DNA from: Actinomycetota bacterium
GTDB taxonomy: Bacteria > Actinomycetota > Actinomycetes > S36-B12
Direction: 5' to 3'
DNA length: 45,352 nt
Assembly: GCA_027729805.1 (NCBI GenBank)
Contig: JAQCEO010000011.1
Span: 1 to 45,352, forward strand
Shown here: positions 16,199-24,380 of the stretch, one piece after another
Layout: each line of letters starts with the position of its first letter
How positions within the stretch are numbered: the stretch's first letter is position 1
The notes under the pieces: model-generated
What the model saw: only the letters and a program-made list of their open reading frames with translations
What the model was told of the DNA's origin: nothing
The model's database searches: none
Made by a program: the position numbers and the translations under genes

Positions 16199-17086
16199 AT
16201 GGGTGCCGCCTGGGTGCACGCGCTGAAGACCAACCCACTTGTGCCACTAGCGCAGCAGGCTCAACTTAAATTGATCCCGAGCGACTACGACAATGAAAGT
16301 TTCCGTGACACCAAGACCGGGCGGCCATCACCAAGTGCTGAACGCTCGTCGAACCAACTATTTAGACTCTTGAGCCAGCTTGAAAATTCGTGGCCGAATC
16401 CGAGCACTTCAGTTGCCTCGTGGTTGCGGCAACACGGACTGCCAGTCAATCGGTTTTCAACTTGGGCCGTTGAGACTGGTGTGGTTCAGGAGTACGGCCT
16501 CGATGCATCGCGATTGAGTGCTCGAGCCCCCACCGAAGGCGGTGACTTTCTCGGCGGTGACGCATTTGTCTCAGGCGGATACCAGCGCATCCCAGAATTA
16601 TTTGCCGCAGGTCTCGATGTGCGGCTCAACTCGCCAGTTGCAAATGTCGACGCATCGCAATCGAATGGCGTTCACGTCACACTTGAGTCAGGTGCAGTAC
16701 TAACCGCCGATGCAGTGGTAGTGGCGGTGCCGGTTTCACTACTGCAAGCCCGGTCTCCAAGTATTACTGGACTATCCAAGGCCACCGAAGCGGCCATTGG
16801 TGGAATAGCAACCGGGGATCTTGAAAAAGTCATCCTGCGCTATGACAAACAGTGGTGGGGCCCCGAGAGAGTGTTCGGAATAGTGGGTGGTGGGGTGCCC
16901 GGGCAGTCTTCAAATTTGGCACCAGGTTCGGCACTGCGTTGGACGGAGTTCTATAACTTAACCGATGTCGTCGGCGCACCGGCGTTAGTTGGTTTCTCTG
17001 GTGGCAGCGCCGCTCGCCAGCGCCCGAAATCGGACTCCGCTTGCGTCGCCGAAGCGATGGGCATGCTGCAAGCAGCCTTTCGCTAG
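16199..17086 (+). pseudogene. flavin amine oxidase fragment, truncated at both ends
   Basis: The 295-residue frame corresponds to the middle of a polyamine/monoamine oxidase. It begins at GAAWVHALKTNPLVPLAQQ (the GxxWIHG segment that normally lies some 60 residues in), continues through FVSGGYQRIPELF and VLTADAVVVAVPVSLLQ, and ends at EAMGMLQAAFR. The N-terminal GxGxxG FAD-binding loop and the C-terminal GEATS...GA FAD-binding block of the family are both missing, so it cannot hold the cofactor normally. The 5' break coincides with the integrase remnant end. An ATG at 16199 makes it look like an intact gene, but it is a remnant. Confidence 0.7.
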
Positions 17087-17106
17087 CAGCAACTGGCCAT
17101 TAAGGG

Positions 17107-18615
17107 CTACCTGGTATCAGCAACTCGTATTAGGCCCTTAAGCACTCCGACATATCCGACACCGCTTGGCGCCACGTAGAGCGAGGCGTAAGAGTTGTTG
17201 AAGGCGACACCGGTGCCGGCGAGTTTGCTGTACACAACCTCACCGGTGCGGTAATCAAGTGCCGTCCAGTACCAGCGATTAACCTTGCCGGGGCCTTTCG
17301 GCTTGGTGTAGGTGTAAATCAAACCGGTCGCGGCCGAGAACTTAGGAACTACGCTCGGTGCACTGACCGTGGAATTGGTCCACACGTTCTTGCACGTTCC
17401 ATCAGCCTGCACATCAACTCTCGCAAAGCCAGGGACTGTGGTCTTGCCCCCGGTGACAGATTTGACGGACAGATTCCCGTAATTGTTTTCAACGATGAGT
17501 GCATTGCCCACTGAGATAAGCGAATTCTCCGTGGAACTCGCCCCCTTGTTGAATACCGGGGCCGAGCAGACTTGGCGCGTTGGAGCATTGATCGCAGTGT
17601 TGTAAACAACAACATTAAGTGGATTGTCATTGTCAGTAATTGCCACGCGTCCACCTGGCATCACCGTCGGACTAGTGCCCGAACCTGCGCTCTTCTGCCC
17701 CTCCTTCTGAACACCATCGTTCGCATACACGACGCGCCAGCCTTGTGTTGGCAAACCTGCAATCGCGTCAAAGCGATACATCGCAACATTGGTAACGATG
17801 TATACGCCGCCATCTTCACTCATGGAGAAGGACTGCGTGATGCCTTCGTTAGCGAGCCTTACCGTCTGGCTTATCTTTGTCGCTGGATTCAAAGCCCCGA
17901 CCAGGCCGCCTGTTGTGACAAACCAGACGTTGCCATTGAAGTCTGGCAATGCAGATAAAATAGAATCTTCGCCAGCGGCGAATGTAGGTTGGCCCGCCAC
18001 GATCGATGCATTTAGGTCAATGTCGGACACTGGATTAAACGCATAACCTTTCTTGCCTTTTAGTAATTCATAAGTAATTAGATGGTGGTCGGCGGTCGCA
18101 ACAACAGGCTGGTCCAAGTTATTGAGATAGAAGTAACCGCCCGATAACTCGGTGTAGTCACGATTCACCAGGGCACCCGCCTTAGTGGGGCGATTGGTTA
18201 GGTTATAGCGGGTAAGTACCTTCAATGAATCCGGATCCATGAGGGTCAAAAAAGCAGGAGTTTTGGGCAACAGGCAGATCGCAATTAGTTGACCAGCCGA
18301 GTTGAAAGTCATGCTCGCGCACTCACCACCGGCCCACTTCGAAGTCACCTTGATCTTCTTACCCAATGGGCCAGCCCACTGATATGAATCCGACATATAC
18401 GTGTCATTGTGAATATTGGAGGTACCGGTGGGTGCCATGTAAGGGTTTGTCGGGACCACCGGCAGGGCAACCGGGTTCGCCTTTGCCGGGCTGCCAATGA
18501 ACTCGGTGGCGCTGCTATAACCCGGCCCGTCTGGTATCGTCTAGGCCCCAGAAGTTGCGACCAGGGCCCCAGCAAATAGGGCGACAGCGGTGCGGGCAAG
18601 AAGGCTCGAGTGCAT
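17107..18615 (-). pseudogene. secreted protein gene with in-frame TAG after the signal peptide
   Basis: From ATG 18615 the minus strand encodes MHSSLLARTAVALFAGALVA followed by TSGA, a textbook Sec signal, then TAG at 18541-18543 (codon 25). The same frame resumes at once with TIPDGPGYSSATEFIG and stays open to TGA 17107, 503 codons in all. The largest uninterrupted part starts at GTG 18459 (450 residues) and lacks a signal. The body has repeated strands in the style of a beta-propeller (GGECASMTFNSAGQLIAICL, DFNGNVWFVTTGGLVGALNP, TVMPGGRVAITDNDN). Either one nonsense mutation has silenced a secreted propeller protein, the base is a sequencing error, or the stop is read through. No specific family recognised. 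Confidence 0.65.
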
Positions 18616-18699
18616 TGCCGTATTTGATCCTGAGACTTGCCATCTGTCAAGTGGGCCGCGCGCGCCGAGCCAAAGCACTATGGTCTACTCATCCGCCTA

Positions 18700-19347
18700 A
18701 TGACCCGTTATCTCGCCGCTCTTGCCGCCACGACCGTGGTATTCGGCGCCACCGCCATCCCCGCCTACGCCGCCACCGGTGTTATCACCGCGAGCTGGGG
18801 TAAAGGCTCACCAAACTTCACCGACCCTTGGACGATGCCGGCCATTATGTATACGTCAGTAAATGATGTGTACGCATCCTCCACCACAGGGGTAAACGTG
18901 ACTTTGAGTGCTAGCGGTGGTTGCACCGTTTCACAAAAGCAGTTGACCGTGACTTCTGGTGCCACCCCTTGCGTCGTAGTGATGAATTCGCCAGCGGGCA
19001 ACGGGCTCGACGCAGCTACCGCGACTTTCACCATCCCGACCATCCCGGTTGGCCAATCCGCCAAGTTCGGCAGCGTGTGGAATAAAACACCGCAAACGGT
19101 AACCGAGGGCAAGACCTATGTGATGGGTGCCCCAAAGCTGAAAACCAACAAAGGCAAGCTGGTCACCTTTAAAATCGCTACCGGATCTAATCTTTGCACC
19201 GTCGTGAAAGATTCAAGTAAGGGCTGGCTGCTGAAAGTTGGCAAGAAGACCGGCAAGTGCAGTGTCACTGCCACTTCAGCCGCAGTCCCTCCGAACTACG
19301 CCGCGCTCAATACCGCCTCGGCCTGGACGGTAGTAAAGCCCTCTTAG
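18700..19347 (+). CDS. small secreted protein of unknown function
   Basis: ATG 18700 gives 215 residues. MTRYLAALAATTVVFGATAI plus PAYAA is a clear Sec signal with cleavage after AYA. The mature protein is Thr/Ser/Val-rich and beta-like with four Cys (GGCTVSQ, TPCVVV, SNLCTVV, GKCSVT), and its second half (TNKGKLVTFKIATGSNLCTV, then KVGKKTGKCSVTATSA) resembles the bacterial Ig-like/MBG segments that are common in actinobacterial surface proteins. It is divergent from the interrupted secreted-protein gene, with only about 85 bases between starts. Confidence 0.75.
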   Translation: MTRYLAALAATTVVFGATAIPAYAATGVITASWGKGSPNFTDPWTMPAIMYTSVNDVYASSTTGVNVTLSASGGCTVSQKQLTVTSGATPCVVVMNSPAGNGLDAATATFTIPTIPVGQSAKFGSVWNKTPQTVTEGKTYVMGAPKLKTNKGKLVTFKIATGSNLCTVVKDSSKGWLLKVGKKTGKCSVTATSAAVPPNYAALNTASAWTVVKPS

Positions 19348-19404
19348 CGATTTCACCTGATTGGGTTTGGAAATCTGTCGAGCATCTCATCGCTAGGCCA
19401 AGGG

Positions 19405-19704
19405 TTAAAAAGCCCGGATCGGACGAACGCGTCGCGCGCTGTCCTTTTGGAACTGGACAAGGAATAGGAGAGATGCAGTCGGATAGCGGAAATTCACACC
19501 CCAGGCGAGGGTGGGGCGAATGTCAGCGTCCTGCGAGGAACTCCAGTAAGAAGATTCCATAGATTTCGTATAGTTAAAATCGAATCGCTCATGGAAAACA
19601 CAGCCATTTGCGCAGGTGTTTACGTAGCTTCCTATCGCATCCAACTCTTCAAGAGCTGGCAAGAACCAATCTTTCTTCCCGCCACTTACGTGGTCCGCGG
19701 CCAA
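19405..19704 (-). pseudogene. DUF1566 (Lcl-type) domain fragment
   Basis: The minus strand encodes GGKKDWFLPALEELDAIGSY, SSYWSSSQDADIRPTLAWGV and ends RRVRPIRAF. This is the conserved C-terminal signature of DUF1566 (gxxDWxLPsxdEL...YWSS...W...F...VRPvR). The expected N-terminal half and start are absent; the frame begins right at the 3' end of the tRNA-Arg gene and runs away from it, so the gene was cut by the integration event at the att site. A TTG at 19704 allows a 99-residue product, but a functional one is unlikely. The bases 19348-19404 hold nothing else. Confidence 0.65.
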
Positions 19705-19712
19705 TTGAAAAG

Positions 19713-19785
19713 TGCGCCCGGAGGGACTCGAACCCCCAACCGACAGGGTAGAAACCTGTTGCTCTATCCATTGAGCTACGGGCGC
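19713..19785 (-). tRNA. tRNA-Arg (TCT)
   Basis: Full cloverleaf on the minus strand: acceptor GCGCCCG/CGGGCGC with A73, D arm GCTC...GAGC, anticodon stem ACAGG/CCTGT with loop TTTCTAC (anticodon TCT), and T loop TTCGAGT. CCA is not encoded. It is the integration target of the island; its 3' half is repeated at 12667-12704. Confidence 0.95.
19714..19751 (-). repeat. proximal attachment-site repeat within tRNA-Arg
   Basis: Identical over 38 bp to 12667-12704. The insertion regenerates a complete tRNA at this side, as usual for tRNA-targeting integrases. Confidence 0.85.
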
Positions 19786-19880
19786 TAACGCAACTGATCT
19801 AGGTGCACATCATTGCGGTTTGCCCTAGTGTCATGAACTGCGGGTGGTCCAATGGGCGGGTGTGGCGGGGCTGTGTCACG

Positions 19881-20798
19881 ATGGTGGGTATGCCGACGGG
19901 TGAGCAGGTGCCATGGCTTGGCCAATTGGCCGAACTCGCCGCCAAGTACCCCGATGAGTTAAGTGCGCGCGTCCAGTCATTCGAACTGTGCGGTCACGTT
20001 TTTGGCTCCGGACGTCCTGCCCTGATGGGGGTAATCAACCTCTCCCGTCAGTCTTGGTATCGGGAGTCGATCTCGGTTTCACCGGCGGCGGCGATCAAGC
20101 GCGGCCGGGTACTGCGGGCGCAAGGGGCTGCGGTTATTGATCTTGGGGCGCAGTCAACCCAAAGTTATGCCGACGACATCGCATCGGGCGACCAAATCGA
20201 ATCCATGCTGCCGGTAATCGCCGCGCTGAGCGCAGAAGGTGCGGTGGTGTCGGTTGAGACGTATGAGCCCGAGATCGCCCAGGTGGGGCTAGGCGCCGGC
20301 GCACGGGTGTTGAACCTAACCGGTGTTGCACATGATGACGAGATGTTCGCGCTAGCCGCGCACTATGAGGCAGCGGTGGTGATGTGTTTTAGTCAGGGTG
20401 ACAATGTCCGTGTTGCAAGCGTTTTGAATGTTAGCGATGATCCAATACCGATGCTGAGCGATCATTTTGAACCGCGCATTGAGCGCGCTGTCGCCGCCGG
20501 CTTGGGTCGCATCTTCATCGATCCGGGATTGGGTTTCCATTATGAGAATCTGACCGACGGCGCTGAGCGAGTTCGGTACCAATCCCAAGTGCTGCTCAAT
20601 TCATTTCGGCTGCGAACTTTGGGTTGGCCAATTTGCCAAGCACTGCCTCGGGCTTTTGATTTCTTTGAAGACAACTTCAGGTCGGCTGAGCCATACTTCG
20701 CGGTGCTGGCCGCCATGGGGCGCACCGACCTACTACGCACCCATGAGGTGCCGCAGGTAAATGCGGTGTTGAACACCATGGAAGTCCTAGACACCTAG
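19881..20798 (+). CDS. dihydropteroate synthase-like protein, divergent
   Basis: A TIM-barrel pterin-binding protein of 305 residues. LMGVINLSRQSWYRE sits where true synthases have MGVLNVTPDSFSDGG, so the pterin/diphosphate loop lacks the usual TPDSF. RGRVLRAQGAAVIDLGAQST aligns with the GA.iIDIGGeSTRP block, VVSVETYEPEIAQVGL with SVDTyk, and GRIFIDPGLGF with the IIDPGIGF strand. The SRK loop and C-terminal RVHDV of folate synthases are not visible. It may act in folate synthesis or on another pterin-like substrate; a full synthase role should not be assumed. Start chosen at ATG 19881; ATG 19890 is equally possible. Confidence 0.7.
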   Translation: MVGMPTGEQVPWLGQLAELAAKYPDELSARVQSFELCGHVFGSGRPALMGVINLSRQSWYRESISVSPAAAIKRGRVLRAQGAAVIDLGAQSTQSYADDIASGDQIESMLPVIAALSAEGAVVSVETYEPEIAQVGLGAGARVLNLTGVAHDDEMFALAAHYEAAVVMCFSQGDNVRVASVLNVSDDPIPMLSDHFEPRIERAVAAGLGRIFIDPGLGFHYENLTDGAERVRYQSQVLLNSFRLRTLGWPICQALPRAFDFFEDNFRSAEPYFAVLAAMGRTDLLRTHEVPQVNAVLNTMEVLDT

Positions 20799-20832
20799 CC
20801 CTTGCAGTTAGCCGGCTGTTTCACTTAGTTAC

Positions 20833-20841
20833 TTATCCACA
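20833..20841 (+). promoter_or_regulatory. single perfect DnaA-box sequence
   Basis: TTATCCACA, the consensus DnaA box, lies 120 bases before ssb. Followed at 20867-20886 by a perfect 7-bp hairpin (CCCCAGT/ACTGGGG, loop tgttgg). A single box may be chance; DnaA control of an SSB gene would be plausible. Confidence 0.3.
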
Positions 20842-20961
20842 TTTCGCGGTGCCGGTGGCGGGGCGTCCCCAGTTGTTGGACTGGGGCTATTGCGATGCCG
20901 CCAATTTCGCCACGGTGGGGTGGTGTCGAAGAAAGGCTTCGACCCAATCGGTGAGGTGCCC

Positions 20962-21456
20962 ATGAACGACATCACGATGACTGTTGTAGGCAATGTAGTT
21001 CGCGAGGTCGAACTTCGTTTTACCACCGCTGGCGATCCGGTGGCTTCATTTCGGGTTGCGACCACATCACGTCGCTTTGATCGCGCCAGTGAGCGCTGGG
21101 TAGATGGCGACACCCACTACTTCACGGTGACCTGCTGGCGGGCAATGGCCCACAATGTCGCGGAGTCGATTGAAAAGGGCATGCCCGTGGTGGTGACGGG
21201 TCGACTGCGCAGCCGTGAGGTCGAGCGCCCGTGCGGGGAGCAAAAGCACATAGTTCGCTACCACGACATCGAAGCGGTGGCCGTTGGCCCAGACCTGGCC
21301 CGCGGGGTGGCCAAGTTCAATCGCGTCAAGCGCGATGCGGTCATCGAGAGCGAGGCGCGGGCCCTAGCCGATGCGGCTGCGGCGGCAGCCGAACTTGCCG
21401 CAGATGAGGTCGTAGACCTAAGTACCGGTGAGATCAGCAAGGTGGTTGCCGCCTAG
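20962..21456 (+). CDS. single-stranded DNA-binding protein paralogue without acidic tail
   Basis: ATG 20962 follows GAGGTG. The 164-residue product has a full OB fold: ITMTVVGNVVREVELRF, PVASFRVATTSRRFD, THYFTVTCWRAMAHNVAESI and MPVVVTGRLRSREVE are the successive SSB blocks. The C terminus ends STGEISKVVAA and lacks the acidic DDDIPF tip by which housekeeping SSB recruits partners. It therefore looks like the accessory SSB that neighbours EttA in mycobacteria (Rv2478c, from memory). Binds ssDNA in replication or repair. A strong terminator follows. Confidence 0.9.
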   Translation: MNDITMTVVGNVVREVELRFTTAGDPVASFRVATTSRRFDRASERWVDGDTHYFTVTCWRAMAHNVAESIEKGMPVVVTGRLRSREVERPCGEQKHIVRYHDIEAVAVGPDLARGVAKFNRVKRDAVIESEARALADAAAAAAELAADEVVDLSTGEISKVVAA

Positions 21457-21461
21457 CGGTG

Positions 21462-21500
21462 GGTCGGGCCCGGAGGTTGATCCGGGCCTGACCATTTTGG
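21462..21500 (+). terminator. intrinsic terminator after ssb
   Basis: GGTCGGGCCCGGA (21462-21474) pairs with TCCGGGCCTGACC (21481-21493) over 13 positions with one G-T wobble around the loop ggttga, followed by ATTTTGG. It isolates ssb from the toxin-antitoxin genes. Confidence 0.75.
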
Positions 21501-21553
21501 TCCGATCCGACCGAAATACCAGTTCCGAGGGGGATCGCTTGCATAAAGTAAGC

Positions 21554-21814
21554 ATGCCGAATATTTTGATCCGGAATGTCTCCGAGCAGGTCCATTCGCG
21601 CCTTGCGGCCCGAGCCAAGGCCGCGGGCCTGTCCTTACAGCAATTTTGCCTAGCAGAACTTGAACGGTTGGCTAGTGCTCGGACCTCGCATGAGGCCGTC
21701 CAGCACATCCGCGCTGGACTAAGTGAATACCTCGAGGCGGGATTTGAGCCGATCGGACCACAGGATGCGGTAGCGGCCATCCGTGAGATACGCGGAAAAC
21801 TGCCCGATGAGTGA
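21554..21814 (+). CDS. FitA-like ribbon-helix-helix antitoxin
   Basis: 86 residues from ATG 21554. MPNILIRNVSEQVHSRLAAR is the FitA/VapB start: a short beta strand for operator contact, then helix A, with AKAAGLSLQQFCLAELERLA giving the second helix of the RHH fold. The C-terminal part (YLEAGFEPIGPQDAVAAIRE) would wrap the toxin. It overlaps the PIN toxin gene by 8 bases (ATG inside GATGAGTGA), the usual coupling that ensures antitoxin is made first, and normally autorepresses the operon. Confidence 0.85.
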   Translation: MPNILIRNVSEQVHSRLAARAKAAGLSLQQFCLAELERLASARTSHEAVQHIRAGLSEYLEAGFEPIGPQDAVAAIREIRGKLPDE

Positions 21815-22205
21815 AGAGATCGTCCTGGACGCCTCGGCCTATCTGAACGCGCTCTTCGATATTTCCGCGCGCGGTGATGGCATTCGAGGCAGGCTTGACC
21901 AGGCAACTCGGTGGTTAGTCCCGGAATTCTTCGACCTCGAATGTTTGAGCTACTGCCAAAAGTCCGAACCAGGACCAATTAGGGATGTAAAGGTCGAATT
22001 AGTAGCCAGAGGGCTAAAAAACTCATTAATCGACCGAGTGAAGACCTATGAGTTCCTTCCCAGAATCACTCAACTCCTTCCCAATGTCACCGCCTTCGAT
22101 GCCGCTTATGTCGTGACCGCTGAGGCTTATCACGTTCCGCTCATCACGAGCGATCACCGGCTGAGTCGGTCACCGGGCCCGCTCTGTGATTTCTCGATCT
22201 TCTAG
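21807..22205 (+). CDS. PIN-domain toxin (VapC family)
   Basis: A 132-residue PIN ribonuclease. IVLDASAYLNALFD supplies the first metal-binding Asp, PEFFDLECLSYC the conserved Glu, and NVTAFDAAYVVTAEAYHVPLI the D-x-x-Y segment with the third acid, followed by TSDHRL, the last Asp. All four acidic positions are kept, so the toxin should be active; VapC toxins cleave tRNA or rRNA to stop translation. It pairs with the RHH antitoxin upstream, and the pair sits between ssb and ettA, two genes that are adjacent in mycobacteria. Confidence 0.88.
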   Translation: MSEEIVLDASAYLNALFDISARGDGIRGRLDQATRWLVPEFFDLECLSYCQKSEPGPIRDVKVELVARGLKNSLIDRVKTYEFLPRITQLLPNVTAFDAAYVVTAEAYHVPLITSDHRLSRSPGPLCDFSIF

Positions 22206-22269
22206 AGAATCGCGCAGGACATTGACTCGTGGCCGGTGGCGATAACTCACAGCGATAGGCTCACGCACT

Positions 22270-23967
22270 ATGGCTGAGTTCATCTACACCCTTTATAAGG
22301 CACGCAAAGCCCATGGCGACAAGGTCGTCTTGGACAACGTCACCCTGTCCTTTCTGCCGGGGGCCAAAATCGGAGTAGTGGGCCCAAATGGCGCCGGCAA
22401 GTCATCGCTACTCAAGATCATGTCCGGCCTAGACGATGTCTCAAATGGCGAGGCGAAGCTGATGGAGGGTTTCACCGTCGGCTTCTTGCAGCAAGAACCC
22501 AAACTTGATGAGACCAAGACAGTTTTGGAAAATGTCGAAGACGGAGTTGCGGAGACCAAGGGCATGATCAACCGGTTCAACGAGATTTCCGCTGAACTCG
22601 CGAGCCCAGATGCCGACTACGACACCCTGCTGGCCGAGATGGGTCAGTTGCAGGAGACCATCGATCACCGGGGGGCGTGGGATCTCGATGCGCAACTCGA
22701 GCAGGCAATGGATGCCCTGCGCTGCCCACCACCAGATGCTGATGTCAGCGTGTTGTCCGGCGGAGAAAAACGCCGGGTCGCACTATGTCAGCTACTGCTC
22801 CGTCAGCCGGATCTGCTCCTACTGGATGAGCCGACCAACCATCTCGATGCAGAAAGTGTGCAGTGGCTCGAGCAGCACCTAGAGAAATATCCGGGTACGG
22901 TAATAGCGATCACCCATGACAGGTACTTCCTCGAAAACGTGGCGCAGTGGATCTTGGAACTTGATCGGGGTCGGGCCTACCCGTACGAGGGCAACTACTC
23001 GACCTACCTCGATACCAAGGCAACTCGCCTAAAAGTGGAAGGGCAAAAGGACGTCAAGCTGCAAAAGCGCCTGACCGACGAACTCCAGTGGGTGCGCTCG
23101 AACGCCAAGGCGCGGCAGACCAAGAGTCGTGCGCGCCTAGACAGGTATGAAGAGATGGCGGCCGCGGCCGAGAAGACCCGTAAGTTCGACATGGAAGAAA
23201 TCCAGATCCCGCCGGGTCCGCGCCTTGGCAGCTTGGTGGTTGAGGCCAAGGCTTTGACCAAGGGCTTCGGGGATCGCCTGTTGCTTGATGATCTGTCATT
23301 TACCTTGCCGCGCAACGGCATCGTCGGCGTCATCGGCCCCAATGGCGTCGGTAAGACAACCCTTTTCAAGATGATCGTGGCAGCGACCGAGGGCGAAGTC
23401 GTTGATAAGGATGATCTGCCCACTGCCGGTGATATTCGGATAGGGGAAACAGTGAAACTTTCCTATGTCGATCAGTCGCGTTCGGGCCTTGACCCGACCA
23501 AGAATGTTTGGGAGGTGGTATCTGATGGTCTGGACTGGATCAAGGTGGGTAGCGTTGAGATGCCATCACGGGCTTATGTCTCAGTGTTTGGCTTCAAGGG
23601 CCCCGACCAGCAAAAGTCGGCAGGGGTGTTATCCGGCGGTGAACGCAACCGGTTGAACTTGGCCCTAACCTTAAAAATGGGCGGCAACCTATTGCTACTC
23701 GATGAGCCCACGAACGATCTGGATGTTGAAACTTTGGGGTCACTTGAAAATGCACTACTTGAATTCCCCGGCTGCGCGGTGATCACCTCACATGATCGCT
23801 GGTTTTTAGATCGCATAGCGACCCACATCTTGGCCTATGAAGGGGACTCCCAGTGGTTCTGGTTCGAAGGTAACTTCGAGTCATATGAGAAGAACAAGGT
23901 CGAGCGGCTGGGTGCGGATGCAGCGAGGCCACACCGTGCGACGTATCGCAAACTCACCAGGGGATGA
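22270..23967 (+). CDS. ettA: energy-dependent translational throttle protein EttA (ABC-F)
   Basis: A soluble ABC-F ATPase that binds the ribosomal E site and gates entry into elongation according to ATP/ADP. The 565-residue protein has two nucleotide-binding domains: Walker A GPNGAGKS (38-45), signature LSGGEKRR, Walker B LLLLDEPTNHLD; then GPNGVGKTT, LSGGERNR and LLLLDEPTNDLD. The arm insert in the first domain and the linker (TKSRARLDRYEEM) between domains are as in EttA of E. coli. The start MAEFIYTLYKARKAHGDK is also EttA-like. It overlaps the thioesterase gene by 4 bases (ATGA). Confidence 0.95.
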   Translation: MAEFIYTLYKARKAHGDKVVLDNVTLSFLPGAKIGVVGPNGAGKSSLLKIMSGLDDVSNGEAKLMEGFTVGFLQQEPKLDETKTVLENVEDGVAETKGMINRFNEISAELASPDADYDTLLAEMGQLQETIDHRGAWDLDAQLEQAMDALRCPPPDADVSVLSGGEKRRVALCQLLLRQPDLLLLDEPTNHLDAESVQWLEQHLEKYPGTVIAITHDRYFLENVAQWILELDRGRAYPYEGNYSTYLDTKATRLKVEGQKDVKLQKRLTDELQWVRSNAKARQTKSRARLDRYEEMAAAAEKTRKFDMEEIQIPPGPRLGSLVVEAKALTKGFGDRLLLDDLSFTLPRNGIVGVIGPNGVGKTTLFKMIVAATEGEVVDKDDLPTAGDIRIGETVKLSYVDQSRSGLDPTKNVWEVVSDGLDWIKVGSVEMPSRAYVSVFGFKGPDQQKSAGVLSGGERNRLNLALTLKMGGNLLLLDEPTNDLDVETLGSLENALLEFPGCAVITSHDRWFLDRIATHILAYEGDSQWFWFEGNFESYEKNKVERLGADAARPHRATYRKLTRG

Positions 23968-24377
23968 GCATGCGGATCTTCCGAGTTAATGTCGAACGAC
24001 GCTTTAGTGACCTTGACATGCTGCAGCACATTAACAATGTGGTTTATAACGATTACCTGCAAGAGGGTCGGATTCGAATGATGCGGAAATTGCGCGAGGA
24101 TTTTGCCGAACCGTATTTCCCGCAAGTGTTGGTCCGGCAGGAGATCAACTACCGCAAGACTTTGGTACTTGGGCCCGCGCCGCTGGTAGTCGAGGCGTGG
24201 ATTTCATCGGTTGGCCGCACCTCCTATGAAGTCGGCCTGCGGATCCTTGATGACGATGGCTCACTGGCTGCGGATGCGATAAGCATCATGGTGTGTTTTG
24301 ATCCGGATACCCAAAAACCGGTGCCCATTCCGGCCGACTACCGAGCCGCACTGGTTGCAGCCATGGAAGGTGATTGA
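23964..24377 (+). CDS. acyl-CoA thioesterase, hot-dog fold (4HBT family)
   Basis: A 137-residue single hot-dog domain. RFSDLDMLQHINNVVYNDYL is the catalytic segment of 4-hydroxybenzoyl-CoA thioesterase-type enzymes (D-x-D-xx-x-H-x-N-N-x-x-Y), with the nucleophile/base Asp near residue 17 and HINN at the start of the long helix. The strand VRQEINYRKTLVLG follows as in YbgC/FadM relatives. It hydrolyses an acyl-CoA, chain type unknown. It overlaps ettA by 4 bases and is followed 3 bases later by the next gene; the same order occurs in M. tuberculosis (Rv2477c-Rv2475c-Rv2474c, from memory). Confidence 0.9.
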   Translation: MSMRIFRVNVERRFSDLDMLQHINNVVYNDYLQEGRIRMMRKLREDFAEPYFPQVLVRQEINYRKTLVLGPAPLVVEAWISSVGRTSYEVGLRILDDDGSLAADAISIMVCFDPDTQKPVPIPADYRAALVAAMEGD

Positions 24378-24380
24378 TAG

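Larger units (their letters stand above)
12667..19751. mobile_element. tRNA-Arg-anchored genomic island (integrative element remnant)
   Basis: A 38-bp perfect direct repeat bounds this 7.1-kb interval. The right copy is part of the intact tRNA-Arg gene and the left copy is an orphan 3' half of that gene. This is the standard product of a tyrosine integrase acting at a tRNA 3' end, with the inserted DNA lying just downstream of the tRNA 3' end. Content agrees: a degraded integrase, a phage-like DNA polymerase fragment, several truncated genes and secreted-protein cargo. All recognisable mobility genes are broken, so the element looks immobile. It may be composite, since the integrase remnant sits in the middle instead of beside an att site. 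Confidence 0.75.

Noticed and set aside
21537-21553. Possible operator GCTT...AAGC directly before the FitA-like antitoxin gene
   Set aside because: Only 4 bp of symmetry; too weak to claim as an operator.
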